Translations under genes and position numbers: made by a program
Origin: an uncultured Mailhella sp.
GTDB lineage: Bacteria; Desulfobacterota; Desulfovibrionia; Desulfovibrionales; Desulfovibrionaceae
Assembly: GCA_905192935.1 (NCBI GenBank)
Contig: CAJJMX010000001.1
Coordinates: 1-64,000 of the forward strand
Length of the DNA stretch: 64,000 bases
Reading direction: 5' to 3'
Shown: piece after piece, positions 33,802 to 42,943 of the stretch
Layout: each line of letters opens with the position of its first letter
Position numbering within the stretch: the stretch's first letter is position 1
The notes under the pieces: generated by a model
Told to the model about the DNA's origin: nothing
Databases searched by the model: none
What the model saw: the letters and a program-made list of their open reading frames with translations, nothing else

Positions 33802-34086
33802 CTACTCCTCGGCGCTGTTCTCCGGTGTGTTCTCCTTCAAGTTCTGCAGAAGTTCGTCCAGCCGCGTATTCATGCGGCTTTTCTGCTCCTGCAGTTCCAG
33901 CAGGTCGTCCGCCATGCCGATGAGAAGCATGACCAGCAACCTGTCTCTGCCGAACTGACCGCCCTGCGCCTTTACCTTGCCGTATCTTTCCTCGACGTAC
34001 TGTCTGGCCTTTTCCACACGCTCCGGATCAGCCTCGGTACGAAACGCGACCTGAAGATCGCAAAGGTCAAGATGGTAGCTGTGCAT
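33802..34086 (-). CDS. zapA: Cell division protein ZapA
   Basis: ZapA binds FtsZ and promotes bundling of the division ring. The 94-residue protein has the short N-terminal globular part (YHLDLCDLQVAFRTEADPE) and a C-terminal helix ending in a Glu-rich coiled coil (about 60-85), as in the family. It starts 15 bases after zapB stops, and 6S RNA follows within about 35 bases, so the three may be transcribed together with 6S RNA processed out. Confidence 0.9.
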   Translation of the reverse strand: MHSYHLDLCDLQVAFRTEADPERVEKARQYVEERYGKVKAQGGQFGRDRLLVMLLIGMADDLLELQEQKSRMNTRLDELLQNLKENTPENSAEE

Positions 34087-34101
34087 GGCGGCTGCCTGCC
34101 A

Positions 34102-34365
34102 TTAACCGTTCTGCTGCGGTTCGGCGGCAGGCAAGGTATCCTGGATACGGCTGATCAGCGCATCAACCCTGTTGCAGGCCTCGTCGCGGACGCTGCGTTC
34201 ACGATTGAGCTGCTCCTGAAGCTCTTCGGAAGCCATCTGTCCGAGCTCCAGATCCTCACGAAGGCGCTTGCCTTCCTCGCGGAGCTGATGGTTCTCTTCC
34301 CGAAGTCGGTCCAATTCCTGAATGAGACTATCAATACGCTGAGCCAGCAGTTCCAACTTTTCCAT
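34102..34365 (-). CDS. zapB: ZapB-like coiled-coil division protein
   Basis: The 87-residue protein is almost one continuous coiled coil (about 1-65, heptads with Leu/Ile and Arg/Glu, for example LDRLREENHQLREEGKRLRE). ZapB in E. coli is a coiled-coil partner of ZapA that organises the FtsZ ring. Identity rests on length, coiled coil and its place directly before zapA, because sequence conservation is low in this family. It is the first gene of the zapB-zapA-ssrS group. Confidence 0.78.
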   Translation of the reverse strand: MEKLELLAQRIDSLIQELDRLREENHQLREEGKRLREDLELGQMASEELQEQLNRERSVRDEACNRVDALISRIQDTLPAAEPQQNG

Positions 34366-35232
34366 AACTCGTCTATCTCCTTGAGAACCGGCGGGACGAT
34401 GTCAGCGCCGGCTCCGAACATTTTTGTACATGCCGGGCGGATTTTCCCGGCCATCAGACAGCGCACAGAGAACATGATTATGACGGCAATGTTTCTTCTT
34501 GCGCTCTTTCCTTATTGATAAGCTATGGCGGCCGGATGAGCAAGTACATAGAGCGCCCATTATTGGCAAAGTTCGCAGAAAAAACAAAAAAGACGGCTCA
34601 CGGCCGGTCCGTCGGGAATTTTTGCCGCCGGAAGCGCTCTGCAATCCCCCTGAAACAGGAAAACTTCTTCCTTGAGCCTCGCTTCACGAGTCAAAATCAT
34701 ATCCCGGACTCATCTCTCATGAAGCGGAATTCCCAGAATGCCTGATTTTCCTGAAATCATTCAGCAATCACGTCATTCTGACGCAGACAGGCACCTTTTC
34801 GGAACATATTCGGAAGGCCGTGGAACGACAACGTTCTTCCGGAATCTGCCCAAGGCGGGAGCTTTTCCCCCGTCCTTTCCCTCCTCACCGCCAGAAGAGC
34901 GCAGTTCCGCCGCTGCGGCTTCCGGAAATCCTCCGCAGTCTCATCGGTCCGCGTCAAACAGGGGAAAAGCGGCAAAAGGAACCTGCCGGACGGCTTTGCA
35001 GTCCAGGCCTTCCCGCAGTTGCCGTGGCCTGTGTCCGGCAGTTCTGTGCGGCTCACCTCTGCCCCACCCCGATGCGGGCTTCACAAACTCGTTTCTCCCC
35101 GTCCCGGCTCCACACGACAACGCCGACATCCCGGGGAACCAGCCGGGTCAGCTCGAAGCAGGACGAAAACGCGGACGAGTTTTTCCTACAGGAAGAACGG
35201 AGCGTACGCGGAACGACGGAGGAGACGGCCGG
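34366..35232. other. Long gap between zapB and rex with no recognised gene
   Basis: About 870 bases hold no frame I can support. Overlapping plus-strand open frames (34738-35283 and 34820-35788) are Pro/Ser/Arg-rich, lack ribosome sites and run into the antisense of rex. The promoter of zapB must lie in the lower part of this stretch but no clear -35/-10 pair stands out. The composition from 34500 to 34760 is more AT-rich than the surroundings. Confidence 0.45.
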
Positions 35233-35267
35233 ACGAAAAAGCCCGCCGAAACAACGTTCGGCGGGCT
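35233..35267 (-). terminator. Terminator after rex
   Basis: AAGCCCGCCGAA (35238-35249) pairs perfectly with TTCGGCGGGCTT (35256-35267) around a 6-base loop; TTTTTCG follows on the minus strand. It ends the atp-rex unit. Confidence 0.92.
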
Positions 35268-35290
35268 TGAAAAACGGGGCTGAAAAAGAC

Positions 35291-35935
35291 TCAGCGCTGC
35301 TTCGTGGAGATGTTGAACGTCAAAGAGTAGATCTGATGGAAGAAGTTGACGTATTCCACGAACACGTGATCCGGCACGGTGATGCGGGCGGCGGAGTAGT
35401 TCAGAATACCCTTGATGCCGGCGTCCACAAGCTGCGTGGCCGCACGCTGGGCGCGTTCCGGGGGCACGGTGATGATGCCGATCTCAATGCCGAGTTCAGG
35501 CACCTTCTCCATAAGGGTCTTGGTGCAGTAGACTTCCAGCCCGTAGAGCTTTTCACCGATCTTGAAGGGGTCGCAGTCGAAGGCGCCCACGATGGTGAAG
35601 CCGTGGCGGCGAAATTCCTGATAGTTGAGCAGGGCCCGGCCCATGTTGCCCACACCCACGAGGGCGGCGCGCCACTCGCGGTTGGCGTTGAGGCAGGCCT
35701 TGATGACTTCCAGAAGATACGACACGTAGTAACCTACACCGCGGACGCCAAATTCGCCGAAGTAGGCGAGATCCTTACGAACCTGTGAGGCGTTGACGTC
35801 GCAAGCACGGGACAGGGGTTCGGAGGAGATGACCTGGACGCCGTCCTTGTCCATGGCTTCAAGAACCTGGAGATAGGTGGCGAGCCGCTGAATAGTAGCG
35901 CGAGGAATGTGTTCGTATTTAGGAGTCTGGTTCAT
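35291..35935 (-). CDS. rex: Redox-sensing repressor Rex
   Basis: Rex binds DNA when NADH is low and releases it when NADH is high, controlling fermentation and respiration genes. The 214-residue protein has an N-terminal winged helix (about 8-80), a Rossmann fold with GVGNMG (94-99) and a C-terminal swap helix (VEYVNFFHQIYSLTF). It follows atpE on the same strand by 68 bases. In Desulfovibrio vulgaris a rex gene beside the F0 genes is, as I recall, the known arrangement, and ATP synthase genes are among its targets. I could not find a clear Rex box here. Confidence 0.95.
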   Translation of the reverse strand: MNQTPKYEHIPRATIQRLATYLQVLEAMDKDGVQVISSEPLSRACDVNASQVRKDLAYFGEFGVRGVGYYVSYLLEVIKACLNANREWRAALVGVGNMGRALLNYQEFRRHGFTIVGAFDCDPFKIGEKLYGLEVYCTKTLMEKVPELGIEIGIITVPPERAQRAATQLVDAGIKGILNYSAARITVPDHVFVEYVNFFHQIYSLTFNISTKQR

Positions 35936-36003
35936 TGTCTTGGCTGGCCGGTTAAAAGAATAGGGGCGGAAAGGAATATATCCTCCCCGCCCGATAAATG
36001 CAA

Positions 36004-36333
<330 letters not shown>

Positions 36334-36386
36334 TTACAATTATGAGTGTTGAGGCCGTAAGGCCATTCCCCCGAAGTAAGGTCGGC

Positions 36387-37112
36387 TTAGTGGGCGTGTT
36401 CCACGGAGCCCTGGATGTAGATCATGGACAGGATGAACAGGATGAAGGCCTGCAGCACCTTGCCCAGGAGGAACAGGAAGTACATGGGCACCGTGCCGAG
36501 CAGCACGCCGACGTAGATGCTGGCGCCGAAGCCGAAAAAGATGATGAGCGTCATTTCTTCCGCGAAGATGTTGCCGAAAAGACGGAGCGACATGGACAGC
36601 GGACGGGCCAGATGAGAGATGATTTCAATGGGGAACATGAGGGGAATCAGCGGCTTGCTGGAGCCGGTGAAGTGATGGATGTATCCGAATCCCCAGGTGC
36701 GGATACCCACGTAATTGTAATAGATGAACACGCACAGCGCGATGGAGATCGTGGTGTTCAGATTGGCGGTAGGAGCGTCGCAGCCGGGCACGAGACCCAG
36801 CAGGTTCATGGTGAGGACGTAGATGAAGATGGAGGCGAGCAGGGGCACGAAACGGCGGCCCTTTTCTTCGCCGAGGTTGTTCAGCACGAACTTTTCCAGC
36901 CCGTCCACGAGGGCTTCGAAGAAGATCTGGAACTTGCCGGGCACGAGGCTGAGCCTCTTGCGCAGCACAAGTCCGGTGATGAGCAGGATGGCCATGCCGA
37001 GCCAGGTAAAGAACACATACTTGGTTTCAATGGTCATGCCCGCGACCGTGATCTGATCCATGTGGAAAATGGTCGACAAGAGAAGCGGGTGCGCCAGTCC
37101 AGATGCTGCCAT
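36387..37112 (-). CDS. atpB: ATP synthase F0 subunit a
   Basis: AtpB provides the ion half-channels beside the c ring. The 241-residue protein has five or six membrane segments and the essential arginine in HLARPLSMSLRLFGNI, near residue 170. The start is taken at 37112, which follows AGGAGG; an in-frame ATG at 37145 would add 11 residues and overlap the upstream gene. It belongs to atpZ-atpI-atpB-atpE-rex. No b, delta, alpha, gamma, beta or epsilon gene is present, so F1 is encoded elsewhere. Confidence 0.96.
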   Translation of the reverse strand: MAASGLAHPLLLSTIFHMDQITVAGMTIETKYVFFTWLGMAILLITGLVLRKRLSLVPGKFQIFFEALVDGLEKFVLNNLGEEKGRRFVPLLASIFIYVLTMNLLGLVPGCDAPTANLNTTISIALCVFIYYNYVGIRTWGFGYIHHFTGSSKPLIPLMFPIEIISHLARPLSMSLRLFGNIFAEEMTLIIFFGFGASIYVGVLLGTVPMYFLFLLGKVLQAFILFILSMIYIQGSVEHAH

Positions 37113-37141
37113 GGAAAACCTCCTGTATGTGCCCCAGGCTT

Positions 37142-37576
37142 TCAACCCCGGAAAATCAGAGAGACCGGAATGATTATCATCGCCGTGGAAAGACCGGCCG
37201 CAAGAGCCGCCGGACTCGCCTGAAAAAAGACTAATGCTATATACACGAAAATTCCGGTAATGAAAAGCCTCAATTGCGATCTGATGAGCAAACCTTTTTT
37301 CACAATGCGGGCGCGGGAAAGGCCGTTCTTGTCGTCACCGGGTATGGAAGCGGGGAGAACCTGCTGGATAAAAAGGGCAAGAGTATAAAAATTCCAGAAT
37401 GATAGCACTGACATGACCGCGCACCAGAGCACGGCTCCGCACCACGGAAGAAGGACGAGTCCCGCCGCAAAAAGAATCACGGAAAAAAGAAAAAGGTTCC
37501 TCGCCGCCCGACGCAGAGGCGCGTGAATGAATCCGCTTCTCCACAGACGGCGGTCCACTTGTTCAATTATGCTCAT
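37142..37576 (-). CDS. atpI: ATP synthase subunit I-like membrane protein
   Basis: This 144-residue protein has four predicted membrane segments (about 30-50, 52-75, 102-118 and 122-142). It occupies the place of AtpI, a c-ring assembly or magnesium-handling helper encoded before atpB in many operons. The start at 37576 (MSIIEQVDRRLW) overlaps the end of the upstream gene by 14 bases. A longer frame to 37660 would lie wholly inside that gene. Sequence is weakly conserved; assignment rests on topology and position. Confidence 0.8.
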   Translation of the reverse strand: MSIIEQVDRRLWRSGFIHAPLRRAARNLFLFSVILFAAGLVLLPWCGAVLWCAVMSVLSFWNFYTLALFIQQVLPASIPGDDKNGLSRARIVKKGLLIRSQLRLFITGIFVYIALVFFQASPAALAAGLSTAMIIIPVSLIFRG

Positions 37577-38099
37577 GCTCGTCCTTTTTCCCCTCTTCCT
37601 CGTATTCCCGAAGTTCCCGGCGCAGGGCCTCAAGCGACTCGCCGAGCCTGTCGAGATCACGTTCCGAAGGATCCGCCGTTCCCGCGAGTATGGAGGCCGT
37701 CAAATCGTCCTTGCGCGCATCATCGCCTTCCTGCGAGGTGACGGACGAAGCGCTGTCCGGCACGAGGGCGGCCCGCGCTCCGTCCGGTGCAGAAGCTTTG
37801 CGCGTCCTGTCCCCTTCCTTTCTTTGCGCCTCTCTTCTGGCCTTTTCCGCCGCGTCGCGCTCGGCGTTGCTCCTTGCCAGATAGCGGGCGTCTATCCACA
37901 CGTTGCGGAAGCCCGCGGCAAGGCCGAGCAGCAGCCCCACGGCCGCGCCCACGGGCCACGAGCCGAGCCACTTGTCCACCAGCCAGCCGAGCACGCCGCC
38001 GACGATGGGACCGGAAACCATGTGAAGCCCCATGGTGCTGGCCGTGCCGAGCAGACTTATCTGCCCCTTCGGTTCACTCTCTTTTTTCTCCTGACTCAC
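37563..38099 (-). CDS. atpZ: AtpZ/AtpI-family protein with charged C-terminal extension
   Basis: The N-terminal 75 residues form a two-helix membrane hairpin (about 17-40 and 48-66) with the AtpZ pattern GPIVGGVLGWLVDKWLGSWP, found in small proteins encoded before F0 genes and implicated in Mg2+/Ca2+ transport or c-ring assembly. The remaining 100 residues are hydrophilic, Ala/Arg/Asp/Glu-rich and end in a coiled-coil-like stretch and a His/Glu tail, longer than the usual 80-100 residue AtpZ. It is the first gene of the atp-rex unit. Confidence 0.8.
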   Translation of the reverse strand: MSQEKKESEPKGQISLLGTASTMGLHMVSGPIVGGVLGWLVDKWLGSWPVGAAVGLLLGLAAGFRNVWIDARYLARSNAERDAAEKARREAQRKEGDRTRKASAPDGARAALVPDSASSVTSQEGDDARKDDLTASILAGTADPSERDLDRLGESLEALRRELREYEEEGKKDEHEHN

Positions 38100-38148
38100 T
38101 GCGGGCCTCCATCCATTAAATGCGCTTGGAGTTGGACGCTGTCTGTGT

Positions 38149-38177
38149 TAGGTATCGTCCTGTGCCGATGCCGTCAA
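38149..38177 (-). promoter_or_regulatory. Promoter for the atpZ-rex unit
   Basis: On the minus strand -35 TTGACG (38172-38177), 17-base spacer and -10 TACCTA (38149-38154), about 50 bases before the atpZ start, in the divergent gap with the FKBP gene. Confidence 0.55.
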
Positions 38178-38271
38178 TCAGAAAGGCCGCAGCCCTTCCG
38201 CCACAGTCCTCTGCGGCAAAGACGGTTTCGTGCCGCCCTTTTTCCTTCAACACTCTTCCACAGAGGTTCTC

Positions 38272-38694
38272 ATGCCCATTAAAACCGGCGACACTGTTTC
38301 TGTCCATTATGTTGGCACTCTGAACGACGGTTCCGAGTTCGACCGCTCCCGCGAGGGCAGCCCCCTGCGCTTCAAGGTCGGCTCGGGCCAGGTGATTTCC
38401 GGCTTCGACAAGGCCGTGACCGGTCATGAAGTCGGCGACAAGTTCTCCGTGACCATTCCCGCAGCGGAAGCCTACGGTGAAAGACAGCAGCAGCTTCTCT
38501 TCTCCGTTCCTCTGGATAAGGTGCCGCCCTCCATCAAGCCGCAGGTGGGCATGATGCTCCACGTTTCCACCGATCAGGGGGAACTGGAAGTCGCCGTCCA
38601 TGAAGTGACCGACAAGCATATCGTGCTCGACGCCAACCATCCCATGGCGGGCAAGGACCTCACCTTTGCGCTGGAAATCGTTTCCATAGACTGA
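38272..38694 (+). CDS. FKBP-type peptidyl-prolyl isomerase (short SlyD-like)
   Basis: The 140-residue protein is a cytoplasmic FKBP-type cis-trans prolyl isomerase with an inserted chaperone flap, as in SlyD/FkpB. It shows VSVHYVGTLNDGSEFDRSRE (9-28), the IPAAEAYGER junction to the flap, and DANHPMAGKDLTF near the end, the SlyD signature. It lacks the His/Cys-rich metal-binding tail of E. coli SlyD. The start at 38272 follows AGAGG. It is divergent from the atp unit and followed by two short hairpins. Confidence 0.92.
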   Translation: MPIKTGDTVSVHYVGTLNDGSEFDRSREGSPLRFKVGSGQVISGFDKAVTGHEVGDKFSVTIPAAEAYGERQQQLLFSVPLDKVPPSIKPQVGMMLHVSTDQGELEVAVHEVTDKHIVLDANHPMAGKDLTFALEIVSID

Positions 38695-38699
38695 TCATC

Positions 38700-38745
38700 G
38701 GGGCATGAGCCCCTTTCTGACGACACAGGGCCCGCATGACGGGCC
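38700..38745 (+). terminator. Two short hairpins after the FKBP gene
   Basis: GGGGC-ATGA-GCCCC followed by TTT (38700-38716) is a weak terminator. GGCCCG/CGGGCC (38729-38745) follows, leading into a T-rich stretch just before the glnN ribosome site. Confidence 0.55.
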
Positions 38746-38771
38746 GATTATCTTTCTTTCAAGGAGTTCGC

Positions 38772-40991
38772 ATGAGTTCTGCCAACGCCAGCCGCAGTCA
38801 TGCCGTTCTTTCCGTTGCCACCAGGCGTCATGACGCGGAATTCATCGCGGGCGGCCACACTTCGGCAACCGACGCCCACACCGACCCCACCGAATATTAC
38901 GGCTGCAACGTCTTTGACGACAAGGCCATGCGGCGCTATCTGCCCAAGGCCGTGTACAAGTCGCTGCGCACCACCATCGACCTCGGCAGACGCCTCGATC
39001 CCGCCGTGGCCGACGTGGTGGCCAACGCCATGAAGTCCTGGGCCATGGAACGCGGCGCAGATCACTACACCCACGTCTTCTATCCCCTCACCGGCCTCAC
39101 CGCGGAAAAGCACGACAGCTTCCTCGATCCCGACGGCAAGGGCGGCGCCCTCGCCCAGTTCAGCGGCAGCGCCCTCGTCCAGGGCGAAGCCGACGGTTCA
39201 AGCTTCCCCTCCGGCGGACTCCGCTCCACCTTCGAGGCGCGCGGCTACACGGCCTGGGACGTGACGAGCCCCGCCTATCTCATGGAAAGCCCCGCGGGCA
39301 TGGTGCTGTGCATTCCCACGGTGTTCCTCTCCTGGACGGGCATAGCCCTCGACAAGAAGACCCCCGTCCTGCGCGCAAGCCAGGCCCTGAATCAGCAGGC
39401 CGCCCGCGTGCTGCGCCTGTTCGGCATGAATCCCACCATGCCCATCACCTCCAACGGCGGCCTTGAGCAGGAATACTTCCTCATCGACGGCACCTTCGTA
39501 TCCGCCAGACCCGACCTTCTCATCGCCGGACGGGCCCTCTACGGCGCGCGTCCTCCCAAGGGACAGGAATTCGAGGACCAGTACTACGGCGTCATTCCGA
39601 GCCGCGTGCTCGGCTTCATGGCCGATGTCGAGCGCCAGCTCTACCGTCTCGGCATCCCGGTGAAGACCCGTCACAACGAAGTGGCTCCGAGTCAGTACGA
39701 GATCGCCCCCACCTTCGAGTCCGGCAACCTGGCCTGCGACCACAACCAGCTCATCATGACGGTGCTGCGCAAGACCGCCCGCCGTCACGGCATGTCCTGC
39801 CTTCTGCACGAAAAGCCCTTCGACTGCATCAACGGCTCGGGCAAGCATCTCAACTACTCCATCGGCAGCCCCGAGGTGGGCAATCTCTTCGCCCCGGGCG
39901 ACAATCCTCATGAAAACGCCCAGTTCCTCGTATTCCTGTGCGCCGTCATCCGCGGTCTGCACCGTCATGCGGGCTTTTTGCGTGCCGTGGTGGCCTCGGC
40001 GTCCAACGACAGGCGTCTCGGCGCCAATGAAGCGCCGCCCGCCATCATGTCCCTGTTCCTCGGCGATCAGCTCACCGACGTGCTCGAGCAGTTCCGCGTG
40101 GGACAGGTGGTCGGCTCCGCCCACAAGCGCATGATGAACGTGGGCGTGGACACCCTGCCCCCGCTGCCCGCCGATCCCGGCGACCGCAACCGCACGAGCC
40201 CCTTCGCCTTCGTGGGCAACCGCTTCGAGTTCCGCGCCCTCGGCTCCTCCATGTCCGCCGCCGACTCCCTCGTGGTGCTCAACACCATGATGGCCGAATC
40301 CCTGGACTACGCCGCGACCTTCCTTGAAAACGCCATGCACGGCGAGCATCTCACCCTCGGCGAAGCCGTGCAGAAGCTCATCGAGAACGTGATGGAGGAA
40401 GACAGCGCCGTCATCTTCAACGGCAACGGCTATTCCGAGATCTGGCAGAAAGAGGCCGAGCGCCGCGGACTGCCCAACTACCCCGCCACGCCCGACGCCG
40501 TGCCCGTGTTCTCCTCGCCGGAAGTGGTGGGCCTGTGCGAGCGCTACCAGGTCTTCTCCCGTCAGGAACTCAAGGCCCGCGAGGACATCCAGCTCGAGCA
40601 GTACATCAAGACCGTGCACACCGAGTGCAGCCTTGCCATACGCATGGCCCGCACGCAGATATACCCCGCAGCCGTGCGTTATCGTCAGGAACTCGCCTCG
40701 TCCCTCGCTTCCTGCACGGCCCTCGGCGTGCCCGCCTCCCCCGATTCTCTGAAGGAGCTTGCCGACGTCATCGCCGGATTCGAATCTTCGCTGCACATGC
40801 TTGAGGAAAGAGCCGGAGAGCTCAACTGGACGCCTGAAGAGGAGCAGCTTCTGTCCGTGGCCCGGACCTGCCAGCACGTCGTGCTTCCCGCCATGGAAGA
40901 GCTCCGTCACTGGGCGGACAGGCTGGAAACCATGGTAGCCGACGACCTCTGGCCGCTGCCCAGCTACCAGGAAATGCTGTTCATGAAATAA
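38772..40991 (+). CDS. glnN: Glutamine synthetase, type III
   Basis: GlnN condenses ammonia and glutamate into glutamine. At 739 residues it is the large GSIII type, unrelated in length to the usual 470-residue GlnA. Visible elements are the GSIII N-terminal region ([20 protein letters not shown]), the Mg/ATP site [12 protein letters not shown] (near 225), [16 protein letters not shown], and the [16 protein letters not shown] catalytic loop. The start follows AAGGAG. GSIII occurs in anaerobes and is not adenylylated like GlnA. It stands first in a plus-strand run and is 12 bases from purD, so the two could be co-transcribed. Confidence 0.95.
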   Translation: MSSANASRSHAVLSVATRRHDAEFIAGGHTSATDAHTDPTEYYGCNVFDDKAMRRYLPKAVYKSLRTTIDLGRRLDPAVADVVANAMKSWAMERGADHYTHVFYPLTGLTAEKHDSFLDPDGKGGALAQFSGSALVQGEADGSSFPSGGLRSTFEARGYTAWDVTSPAYLMESPAGMVLCIPTVFLSWTGIALDKKTPVLRASQALNQQAARVLRLFGMNPTMPITSNGGLEQEYFLIDGTFVSARPDLLIAGRALYGARPPKGQEFEDQYYGVIPSRVLGFMADVERQLYRLGIPVKTRHNEVAPSQYEIAPTFESGNLACDHNQLIMTVLRKTARRHGMSCLLHEKPFDCINGSGKHLNYSIGSPEVGNLFAPGDNPHENAQFLVFLCAVIRGLHRHAGFLRAVVASASNDRRLGANEAPPAIMSLFLGDQLTDVLEQFRVGQVVGSAHKRMMNVGVDTLPPLPADPGDRNRTSPFAFVGNRFEFRALGSSMSAADSLVVLNTMMAESLDYAATFLENAMHGEHLTLGEAVQKLIENVMEEDSAVIFNGNGYSEIWQKEAERRGLPNYPATPDAVPVFSSPEVVGLCERYQVFSRQELKAREDIQLEQYIKTVHTECSLAIRMARTQIYPAAVRYRQELASSLASCTALGVPASPDSLKELADVIAGFESSLHMLEERAGELNWTPEEEQLLSVARTCQHVVLPAMEELRHWADRLETMVADDLWPLPSYQEMLFMK

Positions 40992-41003
40992 GGAAGGTTC
41001 CCC

Positions 41004-42287
41004 ATGCGCATACTCATCATAGGCTCCGGCGGGCGTGAACACGCCCTGGCCTGGAAACTCAGCCTGCGTCCGGACGTGACCGAACTGTTCGTCGCCCCCG
41101 GCAACGGCGGCACGGCCGGCATAGCCACCAACGTGGACATCAAGGACAACGACATTCCCGCCCTTGTGGCCTTTGCCAGGGAAAAGGCCGTGGATCTCGT
41201 GGTTCCCGGCCCCGAGCTTCCCCTCACGCTCGGCGTCGTGGACGCCATGAAGGAAGCGGGCATTCCCTGCTTCGGTCCCGTGGCCGCCTGCGCCAGACTC
41301 GAGGGCAGCAAGGCCTTCGCCAAGGAAGTCATGCATGCGGCGGGCGTACCCACCGCGGCGGCGGGCGTGTTCACGAACCGCGCCGATGCCGAAGCCTTCG
41401 TGGCCTCTCACGGCGCTCCGCTCGTCATCAAGGCCGACGGTCTGGCCGCCGGCAAGGGCGTCATCGTGGCCATGACGGACGAGGAAGTGAAGGCGGCGCT
41501 CGATCTCATGTTCGAAAAGAGCGCCTTCGGCGACGCGGGCAGCACCGTGCTCATCGAGGAATTCCTCAAGGGCGAAGAAGTCTCTCTCCTGTGCTTCTGC
41601 GACGGCAAAACCGCCCTTCCTCTGCCCTCCGCCCAGGATCACAAGGCCGTGTTCGACGGCGACAAGGGCCCCAACACCGGCGGCATGGGCGCCTACAGCC
41701 CTGCGCCCGTTCTGCCCGACGAAAAGCTCGACGCCATGGCCGACATCGTGACCCGTCCCATTCTTGCCGAAATGACTCGCCGCGGCACGCCCTTCACCGG
41801 CATCCTGTACGCCGGACTCATGATGACCGCCGACGGTCCCAAGGTGCTCGAATACAACGTGCGCTTCGGCGATCCCGAATGTCAGCCGCTGCTCATGCGC
41901 CTCAAGAACGATCTTGCCGACGTCATGACGGCGTGCATCGAAGGCCGCCTCGACTCCATCAAGCTGGACATTGAGGACCGCTCCGCCCTCGGCGTGGTGC
42001 TCACCTCGGCGGGCTATCCCGGCTCCTATCCCAAGGGCATGCCCATTTCGGGCATCGAAGAGGCCGAGGCCATGGACGATGTCAAGGTCTTCCAGGCCGG
42101 AACCCGCAGGGACGGCGACCGCATCCTGGCAAACGGCGGCCGCGTTCTGTGCGTCACCGCACTCGGCCGGGACCTCAAGGAAGCTCAGAAGCGCGCCTAC
42201 GAAGGCCTCGATCACCTTACCATGGAACACAGCCAGTTCCGCAGCGACATCGGCCGGAAGGGCCTCCGGCATCTCAATCTCGCCTGA
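41004..42287 (+). CDS. purD: Phosphoribosylamine-glycine ligase
   Basis: PurD joins glycine to phosphoribosylamine in step 2 of purine synthesis. The 427-residue ATP-grasp enzyme begins with ILIIGSGGREHALAW (3-17), has the VIKADGLAAGKGVIVA nucleotide loop (near 141-156) and GGMGAYSPAP (near 224), and contains the EYNVRFGDPE metal site (near 285). Length is normal. It is separated from purE by a gap carrying a perfect 14-bp hairpin. Confidence 0.98.
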   Translation: MRILIIGSGGREHALAWKLSLRPDVTELFVAPGNGGTAGIATNVDIKDNDIPALVAFAREKAVDLVVPGPELPLTLGVVDAMKEAGIPCFGPVAACARLEGSKAFAKEVMHAAGVPTAAAGVFTNRADAEAFVASHGAPLVIKADGLAAGKGVIVAMTDEEVKAALDLMFEKSAFGDAGSTVLIEEFLKGEEVSLLCFCDGKTALPLPSAQDHKAVFDGDKGPNTGGMGAYSPAPVLPDEKLDAMADIVTRPILAEMTRRGTPFTGILYAGLMMTADGPKVLEYNVRFGDPECQPLLMRLKNDLADVMTACIEGRLDSIKLDIEDRSALGVVLTSAGYPGSYPKGMPISGIEEAEAMDDVKVFQAGTRRDGDRILANGGRVLCVTALGRDLKEAQKRAYEGLDHLTMEHSQFRSDIGRKGLRHLNLA

Positions 42288-42303
42288 TTTTCCCTTTCAC
42301 CCT

Positions 42304-42334
42304 GCACAGGAAGAGCCGACGGCTCTTCCTGTGC
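42304..42334 (+). other. Strong hairpin between purD and purE
   Basis: A perfect 14-bp stem (42304-42317 with 42321-42334) has a 3-base loop and no T-run. A smaller GCGGGC/GCCCG stem follows. It may protect purD mRNA or reduce purE expression. Confidence 0.6.
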
Positions 42335-42371
42335 GGCGGGCCTTCGCCCGTCATGCATCAAGGATTCTCCC

Positions 42372-42866
42372 ATGACTCAAGTTGCCATTTTCATCGGCTC
42401 CGCCTCCGACGACGCCGTCGTGAGCCCCTGCGCCGACGTGCTTAAAAAGCTCGGCATTTCCTACCGCTACACCATCACCTCGGCCCACCGCACTCCCGAG
42501 CGCACCGAAGAGCTCATGAAGGAGCTCGAAGCCGACGGCTGTCAGGTCTACATCTGCGCCGCAGGCATGGCCGCGCATCTGGCCGGAGCCGTGGCCGCCC
42601 GTACCATAAAGCCCGTCATCGGCATTCCGGTGGCAGGCTCGACCATCGGCGGCCTCGACGCCCTCTACGCCACGGTGCAGATGCCTTCCGGCTTCCCCGT
42701 GGCCACGGTGGCCCTGAACGGCGCAAAGAACGCCGCCTGGCTTGCCGCCCAGATCATCGCCCTGCACGACGAGCGCGTGGCCGGTCTCATCCGCGCCGAA
42801 AGAGAAGGCTACAAGGCCTCCGTCAGCAAGGCTGCCGCCGAGCTCGAAGCCAGACACGGCGCGTAA
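42372..42866 (+). CDS. purE: N5-carboxyaminoimidazole ribonucleotide mutase
   Basis: PurE rearranges N5-CAIR to CAIR in purine synthesis. The 164-residue protein has the family sequence [13 protein letters not shown] (7-19), TSAHRTPER (36-44) and [13 protein letters not shown]; these fit class I PurE, which works with PurK. purK is not in the window. The start follows AAGGATTCTCCC. Length matches the family. Confidence 0.97.
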   Translation: MTQVAIFIGSASDDAVVSPCADVLKKLGISYRYTITSAHRTPERTEELMKELEADGCQVYICAAGMAAHLAGAVAARTIKPVIGIPVAGSTIGGLDALYATVQMPSGFPVATVALNGAKNAAWLAAQIIALHDERVAGLIRAEREGYKASVSKAAAELEARHGA

Positions 42867-42943
42867 TTCCGTTTCGCCCTCTTCCGTTCCGGCCGCGCCT
42901 TCGGACTGTCCGGAACCGCACATCCTTTTACCGTACAGGAGAG

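Noticed and set aside
34738..35788. Overlapping plus-strand open frames in the zapB-rex gap
   Set aside because: They are Pro/Ser/Arg-rich with no ribosome site and extend into rex antisense; no recognisable motif.
35936..36003. A Rex operator near atpE-rex, or upstream of atpZ
   Set aside because: I looked for TTGTGAA/TTCACAA-type inverted repeats and saw none convincing by eye; a matrix scan would be needed.
39198..42272. A 1024-codon minus-strand open frame opposite glnN and purD
   Set aside because: It crosses two clear genes on the other strand and has His/Gly/Glu/Val-rich shadow composition without family signatures.
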